Shown: positions 15,296 to 22,875 of the stretch, in pieces
Layout of the letters: the number at the start of each line of letters is the position of its first letter
Numbering within the stretch: the stretch's first letter is position 1
Assembly (NCBI GenBank): GCA_031553675.1
Contig: JAVBLF010000136.1
Location: 1-23,071, forward strand
DNA length: 23,071 bases
Source of the DNA: JAVBLF01 sp031553675
GTDB taxonomy: Bacteria; Bacillota; Clostridia; Christensenellales; CALWSW01
Direction of reading: 5' to 3'
Notes under the pieces: model-generated
The model's database searches: none
The model's input: only the letters and a program-made list of their open reading frames with translations
Told to the model about the DNA's origin: nothing
Made by a program: the position numbers and the translations under genes

Positions 15296-15325
15296 TTGAC
15301 AGAGAACGCGGCAATGTTGTTTAAT
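15296..15325 (+). promoter_or_regulatory. Promoter of the HAD phosphatase-hprK operon
   Basis: Consensus TTGACA (15296-15301), an 18-nt spacer and TTTAAT (15320-15325), about 55 nt before the TTG start. It is back-to-back with the promoter at 15220-15248. Confidence 0.75.
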
Positions 15326-15387
15326 AGGGATCGAAGCATGGGAGACATGGCGTCCTTTGCGATATGAGGAGAACATGGAGGCAGAAC

Positions 15388-16200
15388 TTGATACGTTTGC
15401 TTGCGCTCGACATCGACGATACCCTACTCGACAGCCGCGGTAGATTGCCCGCCGAAAACAAGGCAGCCATCGCGCGCGCCGCGGATGCCGGCGTGACGGT
15501 CACGATCTCGACCGGCCGTGCCTACGCCGGCGCCAAAGCGATCTGCGAGGCGATCGGGCTGCCCGAAATACCCGTCATCACCTTTGGCGGCGCGCAGATC
15601 GCCGACTACCCGAGCGGCAAGACGCTCTTTATGGATCTTTTGCCTGCGGAAACTGTGCGCGAAGTCTGCGCCTTTGCGTGGGAGAGGGGAGAATACGTCC
15701 AGATCTACGACGGCGACGACTACCTCTTTCACAAGGACGGCGAGGAAGCGCGCTACTACGCGGGGCGTCTCGGCTATCCCGGCATCCAGGTCGATCTGCT
15801 GGCGGGCGATTTTCACAACAGCCCCAAAGTGCTCACCATCCTGTCCGAAGAGACGATCGCCGATTTCTACCGCGCGGCGCGCGAACATTTTGGCGATCGC
15901 CTGCGGATCTTCCAGTCGGGGCCGCGCTTCATCGAGTTCTGCAACCCCGGTATCGACAAGGGCAGCGCACTCGCCCAACTCGGCCGCATGCTCGGCATCG
16001 CGCGCGAGGAAATGCTTGCCATCGGGGACAACGGCATCGACGTGCCCATGTTGCGCTACGCGGGTCTGGGCATCGCCGTCGCCAACGCGACCGAGGAATG
16101 CAAAGAAGCCGCCGACCTCATCACCCTGAGCTGCGACGACAACGCCGTCGCCCACGTCATCGACACGATCATCTTGCCACAAAACCCGATCAGGAGCTGA
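15388..16200 (+). CDS. HAD-superfamily (Cof-type, IIB) phosphatase
   Basis: A 270-residue hydrolase with motif I DIDDTLL (D8, D10), motif II STGR, the Lys of motif III in GIDKGSAL, and motif IV GDNGIDVPML. The large cap between motifs II and III is typical of the Cof/YidA group, which dephosphorylates sugar phosphates and other small phosphoesters; the true substrate cannot be told. The start is taken as TTG at 15388, because GGAGG (15377-15381) is 6 nt upstream and the protein then begins MIRLLALDIDDTLL; the in-frame ATG at 15364 lacks a ribosome binding site. hprK starts 5 nt after its stop, so they form an operon, possibly linking sugar-phosphate turnover to carbon regulation. Confidence 0.92.
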   Translation: MIRLLALDIDDTLLDSRGRLPAENKAAIARAADAGVTVTISTGRAYAGAKAICEAIGLPEIPVITFGGAQIADYPSGKTLFMDLLPAETVREVCAFAWERGEYVQIYDGDDYLFHKDGEEARYYAGRLGYPGIQVDLLAGDFHNSPKVLTILSEETIADFYRAAREHFGDRLRIFQSGPRFIEFCNPGIDKGSALAQLGRMLGIAREEMLAIGDNGIDVPMLRYAGLGIAVANATEECKEAADLITLSCDDNAVAHVIDTIILPQNPIRS

Positions 16201-16205
16201 AAACA

Positions 16206-17138
16206 TTGGCCAACCGAACGACGATCTCTGTCCGGCAGTTCGCCGACGATCTGGGCATGTCGGTCAGCGTGCCGGGGCGCACGCATTTCGACGTCGAATC
16301 GAGCGACATCAACCTGCCGGGCCTACAATTTGCCGGGCATTTCATGCACTTTGCCCACGACCGCGTTCAGATGGCGGGCAATGCCGAGATGACGCTCTTG
16401 AGCGAGCTCGACGCCGCAACGCTCGAAGAACGCATGACGACCTATTTTGGCTACTCCATGCCGCTGCTCGTGATCGCGCGCGGCCACAAGGCGCCGGACG
16501 CCATGGCCGACAAAGCGCGGGAAGCCGGCGTGCCCATCCTCCGCAGCGCACTGACAACGACGAAATGCACCCACCGCGTCGTCAACTACCTCGACCGCGT
16601 CCTCGCGCCGACGATCACGCGCCACGGTGGATTGATCGACGTCTACGGCGTTGGCATCATGCTCATGGGCGAAAGCGGCATCGGAAAAAGCGAGACGGCC
16701 CTCGAGCTCGTCAAGCGCGGCCACCGCCTCGTCGCGGACGACGTCGTCGAGCTGACCCGCGTCAACGAGAACCGCCTCATCGGCTCGTCCCCCGAACTCG
16801 TGCGCTTTTTGATGGAGATACGCGGCATCGGCATCATCGACGTCCGCCACATGTACGGCGTCGGTGCTGTCATGCTCGAAAAAAGCGTCGACATCGTGAT
16901 CGAGCTCGAAGACTGGAACGAAAACAAGCAGTACGATCGCCTCGGCCTCGAAGACAACCACATCCGCTTGCTCGACGTGCGCATCCCTCACATCACCATG
17001 CCTGTCCGCCCTGGCCGCAACCTCGCCATCATCGTCGAGGCCGCCGCCCGCAACCTCCGCAGCAAGCACATGGGCTACAACGCCGCCCAGGAGTTCGACA
17101 AAAGGCTGCGGCATGAGATGGAGCTCGACGTGGAGTAG
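16206..17138 (+). CDS. hprK: HPr kinase/phosphorylase
   Basis: Bifunctional enzyme that phosphorylates HPr on Ser46 and removes that phosphate, controlling carbon catabolite repression and PTS activity in low-GC-type Gram-positives. The 310-residue protein has the P-loop GESGIGKS at 155-162, followed by ETALEL and HRLVADD. It also has the HprK signature EIRGIGIIDVRHMYG, whose Asp/Arg-rich loop is important for the phosphorylase reaction. The N-terminal domain is also of normal length. The start is TTG at 16206: AGGAG at 16192-16196 lies 9 nt upstream and the N-terminus matches the family length. It sits 5 nt downstream of the HAD phosphatase stop, in place of the hprK-lgt pairing seen in many Bacillota. 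Confidence 0.96.
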   Translation: MANRTTISVRQFADDLGMSVSVPGRTHFDVESSDINLPGLQFAGHFMHFAHDRVQMAGNAEMTLLSELDAATLEERMTTYFGYSMPLLVIARGHKAPDAMADKAREAGVPILRSALTTTKCTHRVVNYLDRVLAPTITRHGGLIDVYGVGIMLMGESGIGKSETALELVKRGHRLVADDVVELTRVNENRLIGSSPELVRFLMEIRGIGIIDVRHMYGVGAVMLEKSVDIVIELEDWNENKQYDRLGLEDNHIRLLDVRIPHITMPVRPGRNLAIIVEAAARNLRSKHMGYNAAQEFDKRLRHEMELDVE

Positions 17139-17167
17139 CAGAATTTCAGGTCGTTTTTCTATGTTTG

Positions 17168-17240
17168 GCGGGCGATTGATAATCGCCCGATGCAGCAAAA
17201 CAGTCGAAACATAGCGGTTTGTAACCCTTGATGGGCGTTA
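17168..17240 (+). repeat. Dispersed palindromic repeat, family 1, copy 3 (half element)
   Basis: Hairpin GGGCGATT-GAT-AATCGCCC (17170-17188) is followed by GATGCAGCAAAACAG and GTAACCCTTGATGGGCGTTA. This is the right half of the 5.95-6.08 kb element. It is the only hairpin between hprK and tdk and has no T-run. The rest of the 160-nt gap shows nothing recognisable. Confidence 0.8.
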
Positions 17241-17297
17241 TCGACGCGCAGCATCACGGATCCGCCGGATGCACTGAAACGCGGAAAGGGATGGACT

Positions 17298-17858
17298 ATG
17301 GCAAAGCTTTACTTCCGCTATGGCGCAATGGGGTCGAGCAAGTCGGCCAACGCGCTGATGGTACAATACAACTACGAAGAGCGGCACCAGAAGGTGCTGC
17401 TTCTCAAGCCCTCGCTGGACAAGCGCGACGGTGAAAAGGTCATCCGTTCCCGTTGCGGCTTGGAAGCGCCGTGTGAGTACTTCGAATACGTCTACGGAGG
17501 AAACTTTAACGCCAAGGATTACGGCTGCATCGTCGTCGATGAGGCGCAGTTCCTCTCCAAGCGCGACATCGAGACCCTGGTCAAGATCGTGGACGAAGAC
17601 AACGTGCCCGTCGTCGCCTACGGCCTTCGCGCCGACTTTAAAGGCGATTTGTTTGAAGGAAGCCACTGGCTGCTCGCTTGGGCGGATACGATCGAGGAAG
17701 TCAAGACGATCTGCTGGTGCGGCCGAAAAGCCACCTACAACGCCCGCGTCATCGACGGCAAGGTCGCCAAGACCGGCGAACAGATCGTCCTTGGCGCCAA
17801 CGAACTCTACGTCGGCCTTTGCCGCCGCCATTGGGCGCAGGGCAAACTGCACGATTGA
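17298..17858 (+). CDS. tdk: Thymidine kinase (type II, TK1-like)
   Basis: Phosphorylates thymidine to dTMP for salvage. The 186-residue protein has the P-loop GAMGSSKS (9-16), the Walker B-like DEAQF (81-85), and a zinc site built from CWCGRKA (C139, C141) and CRRH (C175, H178). It also carries the lasso-region YVGLC typical of TK1-type enzymes. All expected motifs and length agree. The ATG at 17298 follows AAAGGG by about 8 nt. It heads a run of nucleotide-salvage genes, with a 170-nt hairpin-rich gap to the next one. Confidence 0.95.
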   Translation: MAKLYFRYGAMGSSKSANALMVQYNYEERHQKVLLLKPSLDKRDGEKVIRSRCGLEAPCEYFEYVYGGNFNAKDYGCIVVDEAQFLSKRDIETLVKIVDEDNVPVVAYGLRADFKGDLFEGSHWLLAWADTIEEVKTICWCGRKATYNARVIDGKVAKTGEQIVLGANELYVGLCRRHWAQGKLHD

Positions 17859-17885
17859 GCCCCTCATGAATGGGATTCTTAAGGG

Positions 17886-17932
17886 GTTGAGACGAACAGT
17901 CTCAACGGGCGTTGAACATTTTTGTTCGACGC
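17886..17932 (+). terminator. Tandem hairpins after tdk
   Basis: GTTGAGAC-GAACA-GTCTCAAC (17886-17906) is a perfect 8-bp stem. It is followed directly by GCGTTGAACA-TTTT-TGTTCGACGC (17909-17932), a 10-bp stem with one G-U pair. No T-run follows, so they may attenuate or protect the 3' end rather than terminate fully. Confidence 0.4.
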
Positions 17933-17975
17933 ACTGGGGGTGAGCGCATCGCGCGAGGCTAACCCTTCGGCCGGT

Positions 17976-18016
17976 CCAGGACGGAGCCCTGGTAGGGGTT
18001 TGGGGACAAAGTCCCC
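17976..18016 (+). repeat. Double-hairpin leader module, family 2, copy C
   Basis: CCAGG...CCTGG (17976-17992), then TAGGGGTTT and GGGGAC-AAA-GTCCCC (18002-18016). It is followed at once by CAAAGGAGCGTAAC, which supplies the ribosome binding site of the gene at 18031. The layout mirrors 11771-11826 before gltX. Confidence 0.7.
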
Positions 18017-18030
18017 CAAAGGAGCGTAAC

Positions 18031-18450
18031 ATGAGATTCTACGTCGCTTCGGGGCTCGAAAACTTCGCGCTCGTCCGCGAGGCAGTCGCGCACCTGAAAA
18101 CTTTGGGGCATGCGCACGCCTACGACTGGACGGCGCACGGCGACATCCGCGACCAGGGCGACGCGCGCATGGCGGAGGTGGCGACGAACGAAGTGGCTGC
18201 TGTGATGGGCGCGGATTTCGTGCTGGCACTTTTGCCGGGCGGACGCGGCACGCACACCGAGATCGGGATCGCAATCGCGTCGGCGCTTGCGGGACGCAAG
18301 GCGATCTGGCTCTGGTCGGAGACGGGCGAGCACTTCGCCCACGACGAGCGCGCCTGCACCTTCTACTTTCACCCCGCGATTCGGCGCGTGACGGGCCCTT
18401 TCGAGGCGCTGTGCGCGGCGCTCGACGAACGTTTTGGAGAAAAAGAATGA
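18031..18450 (+). CDS. Nucleoside 2-deoxyribosyltransferase-like protein
   Basis: A 139-residue single-domain protein with a Rossmann-like pattern: MRFYVASGLENF, ATNEVAAVMGADFVLALLPGGRGTHTE, then IGIAIASALAGRKAIWLW. The D-x-V-L-A-L-L-P-G-G-R-G-T-x-x-E segment matches the active-site region of the nucleoside 2-deoxyribosyltransferase superfamily, in which the Glu (in GTHTE) is the nucleophile. Family members exchange bases on deoxynucleosides or hydrolyse deoxynucleotides. Its place between thymidine kinase and a thymidylate-kinase-like gene supports a deoxynucleotide role. AAGGAG lies 6 nt before the ATG. Its stop overlaps the next start (ATGA). Exact substrate unknown. Confidence 0.8.
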   Translation: MRFYVASGLENFALVREAVAHLKTLGHAHAYDWTAHGDIRDQGDARMAEVATNEVAAVMGADFVLALLPGGRGTHTEIGIAIASALAGRKAIWLWSETGEHFAHDERACTFYFHPAIRRVTGPFEALCAALDERFGEKE

Positions 18451-19130
18451 CCGTACGAAAGACGAAGATCGTCGCGATCGAAGGCATCGACGGCAGCGGC
18501 AAGACTGTGCAGTGGGAGCTGCTCCAGCGCAGGCTGATCGAAAGCGGCCAAACGGTCGAAACGATGTCCTTTCCGAATTACGAAGGCTTTTTCGGGTCGC
18601 GTTGCGGCGACCTTTTGCGCGGCGACGTCCTGCGCGCCGACCAGGTGGACAGCCGATCGCTCTGCCTCTGGTATGCGCTCGACCGCTGGGATCGCTTCAA
18701 GCGCTTTCGAGATGGCGCGAGCGATTTTCTTCTGATCAACCGCTTTGCGCTCTCAAACGCCGTCTACCAGAGCATACGCCCGATCGACGCGGGCATGCCG
18801 GACAATTGGGACTGGGTGCGGCAGCTCGAACACGGCGAGCTCGGCCTGCCCGAACCCGACCTCTACGTGTTGATGGACGTCGATCCGGGGCGCGCGCAGG
18901 AAAACGTCGATCAAAAGGACGAACGCGAATACGTCAAAGGCCGCGACGTCTACGAGGCGGCGCACGGTCTGCTCGCGCGGGCGCGGGCCCGCTACCTCGA
19001 CATCGCTTCGCGCGATACAAACATCGCCGTCATCCGCTGCATGGACGAAGGCACAGGGCAACTCCGCGATCGCGAGGCCATCGCCGGCGACGTGTGGCGC
19101 GCCCTGGCTGATCGCGGGTGGGTCGAATGA
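18447..19130 (+). CDS. tmk: Thymidylate kinase, divergent clostridial type
   Basis: Probable dTMP kinase making dTDP. The 227-residue protein has the P-loop EGIDGSGKT (12-20), the SFPNYEG segment, YALDRWDRF in the helix that binds substrate, and YVLMDVDPGRA leading to the LID region (EREYVKGRDVYE). The usual substrate motif DRY/F-x-x-S-x-A is replaced by NRFALSNAVYQS, so the Asp that normally contacts the deoxyribose or catalytic water is Asn. It may have altered substrate preference. The start at 18447 overlaps the preceding stop, with GGAG 7 nt upstream. It is the middle gene of a tightly coupled run. Confidence 0.82.
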   Translation: MTVRKTKIVAIEGIDGSGKTVQWELLQRRLIESGQTVETMSFPNYEGFFGSRCGDLLRGDVLRADQVDSRSLCLWYALDRWDRFKRFRDGASDFLLINRFALSNAVYQSIRPIDAGMPDNWDWVRQLEHGELGLPEPDLYVLMDVDPGRAQENVDQKDEREYVKGRDVYEAAHGLLARARARYLDIASRDTNIAVIRCMDEGTGQLRDREAIAGDVWRALADRGWVE

Positions 19131-19429
19131 GCGCGATCGCGGCCAAGGTCGCTATCGTCGCCTTGATCGCCGTCAACCTGCTGGGCTTTTTGCTGATGGG
19201 CTGGGACAAGGGCATGGCCAAACGTGGCGGCTGGCGGGTGCCCGAACGCGTGCTGATGACCGTCGCGGCCTGTTTCGGGGCGGCGGGCAGCTTCGTCGGC
19301 ATGCGCCTTTTCCACCACAAAACCCAGAAAGCCAAGTTTCGCTTTGGCGTGCCGGTTTTGCTGATCATACAAATTGTACTGCTTTACTTTGTGTTTACGA
19401 CCGACTGGACAAGCTATTTGCCGTTTTAG
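19127..19429 (+). CDS. DUF1294 small membrane protein
   Basis: A 100-residue protein with N- and C-terminal membrane segments and the DUF1294 signature between them: WDKGMAKRGGWRVPE, AACFGAAGSFVGM, and HHKTQKAKFRFGVP. The family is widespread and its function is not established. Its ATG overlaps the tmk stop (ATGA), so it is translationally coupled. Confidence 0.92.
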   Translation: MSAIAAKVAIVALIAVNLLGFLLMGWDKGMAKRGGWRVPERVLMTVAACFGAAGSFVGMRLFHHKTQKAKFRFGVPVLLIIQIVLLYFVFTTDWTSYLPF

Positions 19430-19439
19430 AGGAGGACAC

Positions 19440-19925
19440 ATGGCGATTGCGGAAGTGCGGGCCTTCATGGCCGAACGGGGATATGAAGATCGGGTGCGGG
19501 AATTCGACGTTTCGAGCGCGACGGTCGAATTGGCGGCGCAGGCGCTCCAGACCGAGGGGGCGCGCATCGCCAAGACGATTGCGCTCTACGGCGACGCCGA
19601 AAAATCGACGGTGGTGCTCGTCGTCGCGGCGGGGGATGCGCGCGTCCACAACCGGAAGTTTCGCGAACGATTTGGCTGCAAGCCGAGTTTTTGCGCACCC
19701 GACGACACCCTCCGCGCAACCGGTCACGCGCCGGGCGGCGTCTGTCCGTTCTCCCTCACGAGCGACGTGCCCGTCTACCTCGACGCTTCGCTCCAGCGTT
19801 TCGACATCGTTTACCCGGCCGCCGGTAGCAGCAATTCGTGCGTCGAACTGGCGCTGCACGAACTGGAAACCCTCTCCAACGCAAAGGGCTGGGTGGACGT
19901 CTGCAACAATTGGCAAAGCGAATGA
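19440..19925 (+). CDS. YbaK/EbsC-type aminoacyl-tRNA deacylase
   Basis: A 161-residue protein of the YbaK/ProX editing-domain family, which hydrolyses mischarged tRNAs such as Cys-tRNA-Pro or Ala-tRNA-Pro. It has the conserved Lys in ARIAKTIALYG (K45), HNRKFRERFG, and the substrate-loop motif GHAPGGVCPF (about 95-104). The C-terminal part, SNSCVELALHELETL, is also typical. AGGAGG (19430-19435) lies 4 nt before the ATG and 10 nt separate it from the DUF1294 stop. It is the last gene of the run and ends at a strong terminator. Confidence 0.9.
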   Translation: MAIAEVRAFMAERGYEDRVREFDVSSATVELAAQALQTEGARIAKTIALYGDAEKSTVVLVVAAGDARVHNRKFRERFGCKPSFCAPDDTLRATGHAPGGVCPFSLTSDVPVYLDASLQRFDIVYPAAGSSNSCVELALHELETLSNAKGWVDVCNNWQSE

Positions 19926-19926
19926 C

Positions 19927-19957
19927 AAAAAAAGGGCCGCGCTTCGGCCCTTTTTTT
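19927..19957. terminator. Strong bidirectional terminator
   Basis: AAAAAAAGGGCCG (19927-19939), loop CGCTT, CGGCCCTTTTTTT (19945-19957). The A- and T-runs make it work on both strands, between the deacylase and the convergent sensor kinase. Confidence 0.93.
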
Positions 19958-19987
19958 GTGCAGATGGATTCGAGCGCGATGGCGGGA

Positions 19988-21496
19988 TCAGGCGTCCGCC
20001 GCCTCAGTGGGCAGCGTGAAGATGAAGCGCGTTCCCTGTCCGCAGGCGCTTTCTACGTCGATGTCGCAGCCGTGTTGCAGGATGATCTGCTTCACGATCG
20101 AAAGGCCGAGGCCGGTGCCCTCGGCGCCGGGGGTGTGGGCTTTGTCGGCTTTGTAAAAGCGCTCGAAGACGTGCGGCAGATCCTCTTCCGAAATGCCCTG
20201 GCCGTTGTCGGCGATCTGGAACTCCGCAAAGGATCCGCCGGGAAGCGAGCGGCTTACGACGCGGATCTGGGAGCCTTTGCCCGCGTACTTGACGGCGTTG
20301 TCGATCAGGTTGCGGTAGACCTGGGTGACGCGGTCGGCGTCGGCGTAGACGATGCAATGCTCGTCTTCGAACGCGATGTCGACGTCGATGTTTTCGTCGC
20401 TGATGCGCGTTTCGAAGGTGAGCAGCGTGCGCAAGATCAGCTCGTTGGCGTCGAAGCTCGTCTCGTGCAGCGGGAAATGGCCCGATTCGATCTTGGACAG
20501 GTCGAGAAGGTCGTTGATCAAGTCGTTGAGGCGAAGCGTCTCGTCATAGACGATCTGCATGTATTCGCGGCTTTCGGCCTGGGGGATCGAGCCGTCGAGT
20601 ATGGCCTGCACAAAGCCGCGCATGCTCGACAGCGGCGATTTCAGTTCGTGCGACACGTTGGCGACGAAGCTCCGGCGCATGGTTTCCAAGCCCTCGAGGT
20701 CTTCGGCCATGGCGTTGACGCTTGTCGCGAGCTGGCCGACCTCGTCGCCGCTCGTGATCGCGACGCGCTCGGAAAAGTCGCCCTTGGCATAGCTTTTCAC
20801 GACTTTGTTCATCTCGGACAAGGGCGTACTGAAGCGGTGCGCGATGATCGATATCGCGATGATCGAGCCGAGGATGGCGATGCTGGCCGAGAGCGCGATG
20901 TTACCCGTCATGTCGTTGAGGGTTCGGCTCATCGCGCTGAGCGACACGTGCATGAAGATGCCGCCCTCGACCACGCCGTTTCGCACCCAGGGATAGCCGA
21001 TCGACATGACGCGATCGTGAAAGACCGGCGAGTCGTGGTATTTGCGGTTCGCGACATGAAATTTGAGAACATCTCGGATGTAGTCCTCTTGGGTGTTGAT
21101 CACGAGGTTGGTGACGGAGTTGTTTTCTTGCAGGAAGTCGGCGATCGATCGCGTCTCCCCGTTGGCATAGACGATCCAGATCGCCGCGTGGTATTGGCGG
21201 GCGATCATCTCGATCTCTTTTTGGATCAGGTTGCGCCGCTCGGGGATGCGCCAGTCGGGAATGATCTCGGCGATGTGCGCGCACTGGCTTTCGAGTTCCT
21301 TGTAGATCTGATCTTCATAAAAGCGGTTAAAGACGTTCCCGATCAAGAGTCCTTGCAGGATCATGGCCAGGGTGATGACCGAAACGAAGATCGCGAGCAG
21401 CTTGGCGTAGACCGTACGAAAGAGCGGCCGCCGTCCGGACGCCGCTGTGTTTCGCTTTTCGGTGTGCTGGGGCACAGCCGCCACTCGTTTGTTCAC
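19988..21496 (-). CDS. Membrane sensor histidine kinase
   Basis: A 502-residue two-component sensor. Order: membrane segment at about 28-53, extracytoplasmic sensor of about 140 residues, second membrane segment at about 196-218, and HAMP (HRFSTPLSEMNK to AEDLEGLE). The kinase core follows: H-box SHELKSPL with H283, N-box NLIDNAVKYA, DNGQGI, FERFYKAD and GTGLGLSIVK. All motifs for autophosphorylation are present. The stimulus is unknown. The start is GTG at 21496, 6 nt after the response-regulator stop, with only a weak ribosome binding site, so translation probably depends on coupling. Confidence 0.93.
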   Translation of the reverse strand: MNKRVAAVPQHTEKRNTAASGRRPLFRTVYAKLLAIFVSVITLAMILQGLLIGNVFNRFYEDQIYKELESQCAHIAEIIPDWRIPERRNLIQKEIEMIARQYHAAIWIVYANGETRSIADFLQENNSVTNLVINTQEDYIRDVLKFHVANRKYHDSPVFHDRVMSIGYPWVRNGVVEGGIFMHVSLSAMSRTLNDMTGNIALSASIAILGSIIAISIIAHRFSTPLSEMNKVVKSYAKGDFSERVAITSGDEVGQLATSVNAMAEDLEGLETMRRSFVANVSHELKSPLSSMRGFVQAILDGSIPQAESREYMQIVYDETLRLNDLINDLLDLSKIESGHFPLHETSFDANELILRTLLTFETRISDENIDVDIAFEDEHCIVYADADRVTQVYRNLIDNAVKYAGKGSQIRVVSRSLPGGSFAEFQIADNGQGISEEDLPHVFERFYKADKAHTPGAEGTGLGLSIVKQIILQHGCDIDVESACGQGTRFIFTLPTEAADA

Positions 21497-21502
21497 GTCT
21501 TG

Positions 21503-22198
21503 CTACTTCAGTTCGAATTTGTATCCGACGCCCCACACCGTCTTGATGTGCCAGGGCGACTCGGCCGTGACGAGCTTTTCCCGTATGCGTTTGATGTGGA
21601 CATCGACGGTGCGCGAATCGCCGAAGAAGTCGAAGCCCCAGACGTGTTCGAGCAGTTGCTCGCGCGTGAAAACTTTGTTGACATGGCTGACGAGGAAATA
21701 GAGCAACTCGAGCTCCTTGGGCGGCATCTCCATCAGATCGTCGCCATTCATGACGGTGTAGTTGGAGAGATCGACTTTGAGCCCCTCGACGGAGGCCTCC
21801 TGATCGGCGAAGTCACCCTTGATGGTGCGGCGGGTAACCGCCTTGACGCGTGCGACGAGTTCTTTCGGGTCAAATGGCTTGACGACGTAATCGTCCGCGC
21901 CGAGCTCGAGGCCCAGCACCTTGTCGAATACCTCTCCTTTGGCGGTCAGCATGATGATCGGGATTTGGCTGGTTTTGCGGATCTCGCGGCAGACGTCCCA
22001 ACCGTCGATGCCGGGGAGCATGATGTCGAGCAAAATCAGCGCGAAATCGCCGGAGGAAAAGGTATCGAGGCCCTCTTTGCCATCGTGGCAGGCGAGGATC
22101 TCAAAGCCCTCGTTTTCGAGGTAAATGCCGATCAAACGACAGATGTTCTTGTCGTCGTCGATGACCAGAACGGTCTTTTTGGCGTCTTTAGAACTCAC
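21503..22198 (-). CDS. OmpR/PhoB-family response regulator
   Basis: A 231-residue DNA-binding response regulator. The receiver domain has the acidic pocket (D15, D16), phospho-acceptor D58 in LLDIMLPGIDGWD, T85 in MLTAKGE and K107 in VVKPFDP. The C-terminal winged helix has PPKELELLYFL, FTREQLLEHVWG and DSRTVDVHIKRIREKL. It is the cognate partner of the adjacent sensor kinase. The GTG start at 22198 has GGGGAGG 5 nt upstream. Target genes are not visible. Confidence 0.95.
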   Translation of the reverse strand: MSSKDAKKTVLVIDDDKNICRLIGIYLENEGFEILACHDGKEGLDTFSSGDFALILLDIMLPGIDGWDVCREIRKTSQIPIIMLTAKGEVFDKVLGLELGADDYVVKPFDPKELVARVKAVTRRTIKGDFADQEASVEGLKVDLSNYTVMNGDDLMEMPPKELELLYFLVSHVNKVFTREQLLEHVWGFDFFGDSRTVDVHIKRIREKLVTAESPWHIKTVWGVGYKFELK

Positions 22199-22228
22199 GG
22201 TAACCTCCCCTTTTCTCCTCGAACGTTT

Positions 22229-22666
22229 TCACCATTCTTGCCGGACGTCGATGCCGTGCCGCTTCAACAGCGCCGTCGTCACGCCGTCGCCCGGGCGGAG
22301 CGTCTCGGCAAAGCGCCCGTCGTAGATCGCCGCGCAGCCGCAGGACGGGCTTTTGCTTTTGAGCCAGGCCGACACAATGCCCGCAGCCTGCGCGATCCGA
22401 AGCGTCTCCTCCGCACCGCGCACGAAAGCGGCACTGCGATCCACACTTTGGGCATCGACGACGCGAGCCCTTCCGTCGAGTACGTCTTCGCCGCTGCCCG
22501 CCGCGATCTCGCAGGGCACGCGTGGCGTCGTAAGGCCGCCGAGCTGCTCCGGACAGACCGGAATCGCCCCACCCGACCGAAACAGCGCGATCGCCCTTTC
22601 GTCGGGCTTGGACGCCCCGTCGTAGCGGCAGCGAACGCCCAGCAGACATGCGCTTACGAGTATCAT
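22229..22666 (-). CDS. DUF523 family protein
   Basis: A 145-residue protein with the DUF523 pattern: SACLLGVRCRYDG at the N-terminus, CPEQLGGLTTPRVPCEI, and SKSPSCGC. The many conserved Cys suggest metal or cofactor binding; the biochemical role is not established. The ATG at 22666 has GGAGG 6 nt upstream. The frame opens further upstream, but those residues lack family similarity. It lies 30 nt before the response regulator and is probably the first gene of a three-gene transcript. Confidence 0.9.
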   Translation of the reverse strand: MILVSACLLGVRCRYDGASKPDERAIALFRSGGAIPVCPEQLGGLTTPRVPCEIAAGSGEDVLDGRARVVDAQSVDRSAAFVRGAEETLRIAQAAGIVSAWLKSKSPSCGCAAIYDGRFAETLRPGDGVTTALLKRHGIDVRQEW

Positions 22667-22736
22667 ATCACACCTCCGGCACGGCATACGACCGACGATG
22701 TGCGTCGTGTCATATTCAACACCGATCAAGATTTGA

Positions 22737-22812
22737 ACCCATCATGGTCAATCGCTCCATGCAGCCAAACGGCCGAAGCGTGCGGTTCGTATCCCTCGAT
22801 TGGCAGATTCAC
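22737..22812 (+). repeat. Degenerate palindromic repeat, family 1, copy 4
   Basis: TCAATCGCTCCATGCAGCC, AAACGG, GTGCGGTTCGTATCC and CGATTGGC follow the same order as TCAATCGCCCGATGCAGCAA, AAACAG, GTTTGTAACCC, TTGATGGGC at 17.2 kb, with many changes. The hairpin core is no longer intact. It would lie in the leader of the DUF523 transcript. Confidence 0.5.
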
Positions 22813-22820
22813 CTTATCCT

Positions 22821-22829
22821 ATTGTATCA
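22821..22829 (-). promoter_or_regulatory. Extended -10 promoter of the DUF523/two-component unit
   Basis: On the minus strand TGA-TACAAT occupies 22829-22821. There is no good -35 box. It would give a leader of about 150 nt. Confidence 0.45.
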
Positions 22830-22875
22830 CTCTTTTGTTACGAGCTTGTGTCGAAGCCTGACGAAACGCGCCCCG

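Noticed and set aside
19838..22861. A 1007-codon open frame on the plus strand
   Set aside because: It lies opposite the sensor kinase, response regulator and DUF523 genes, all with full motif sets. GC-rich codon use leaves the complementary frame open, and its translation shows no domain.
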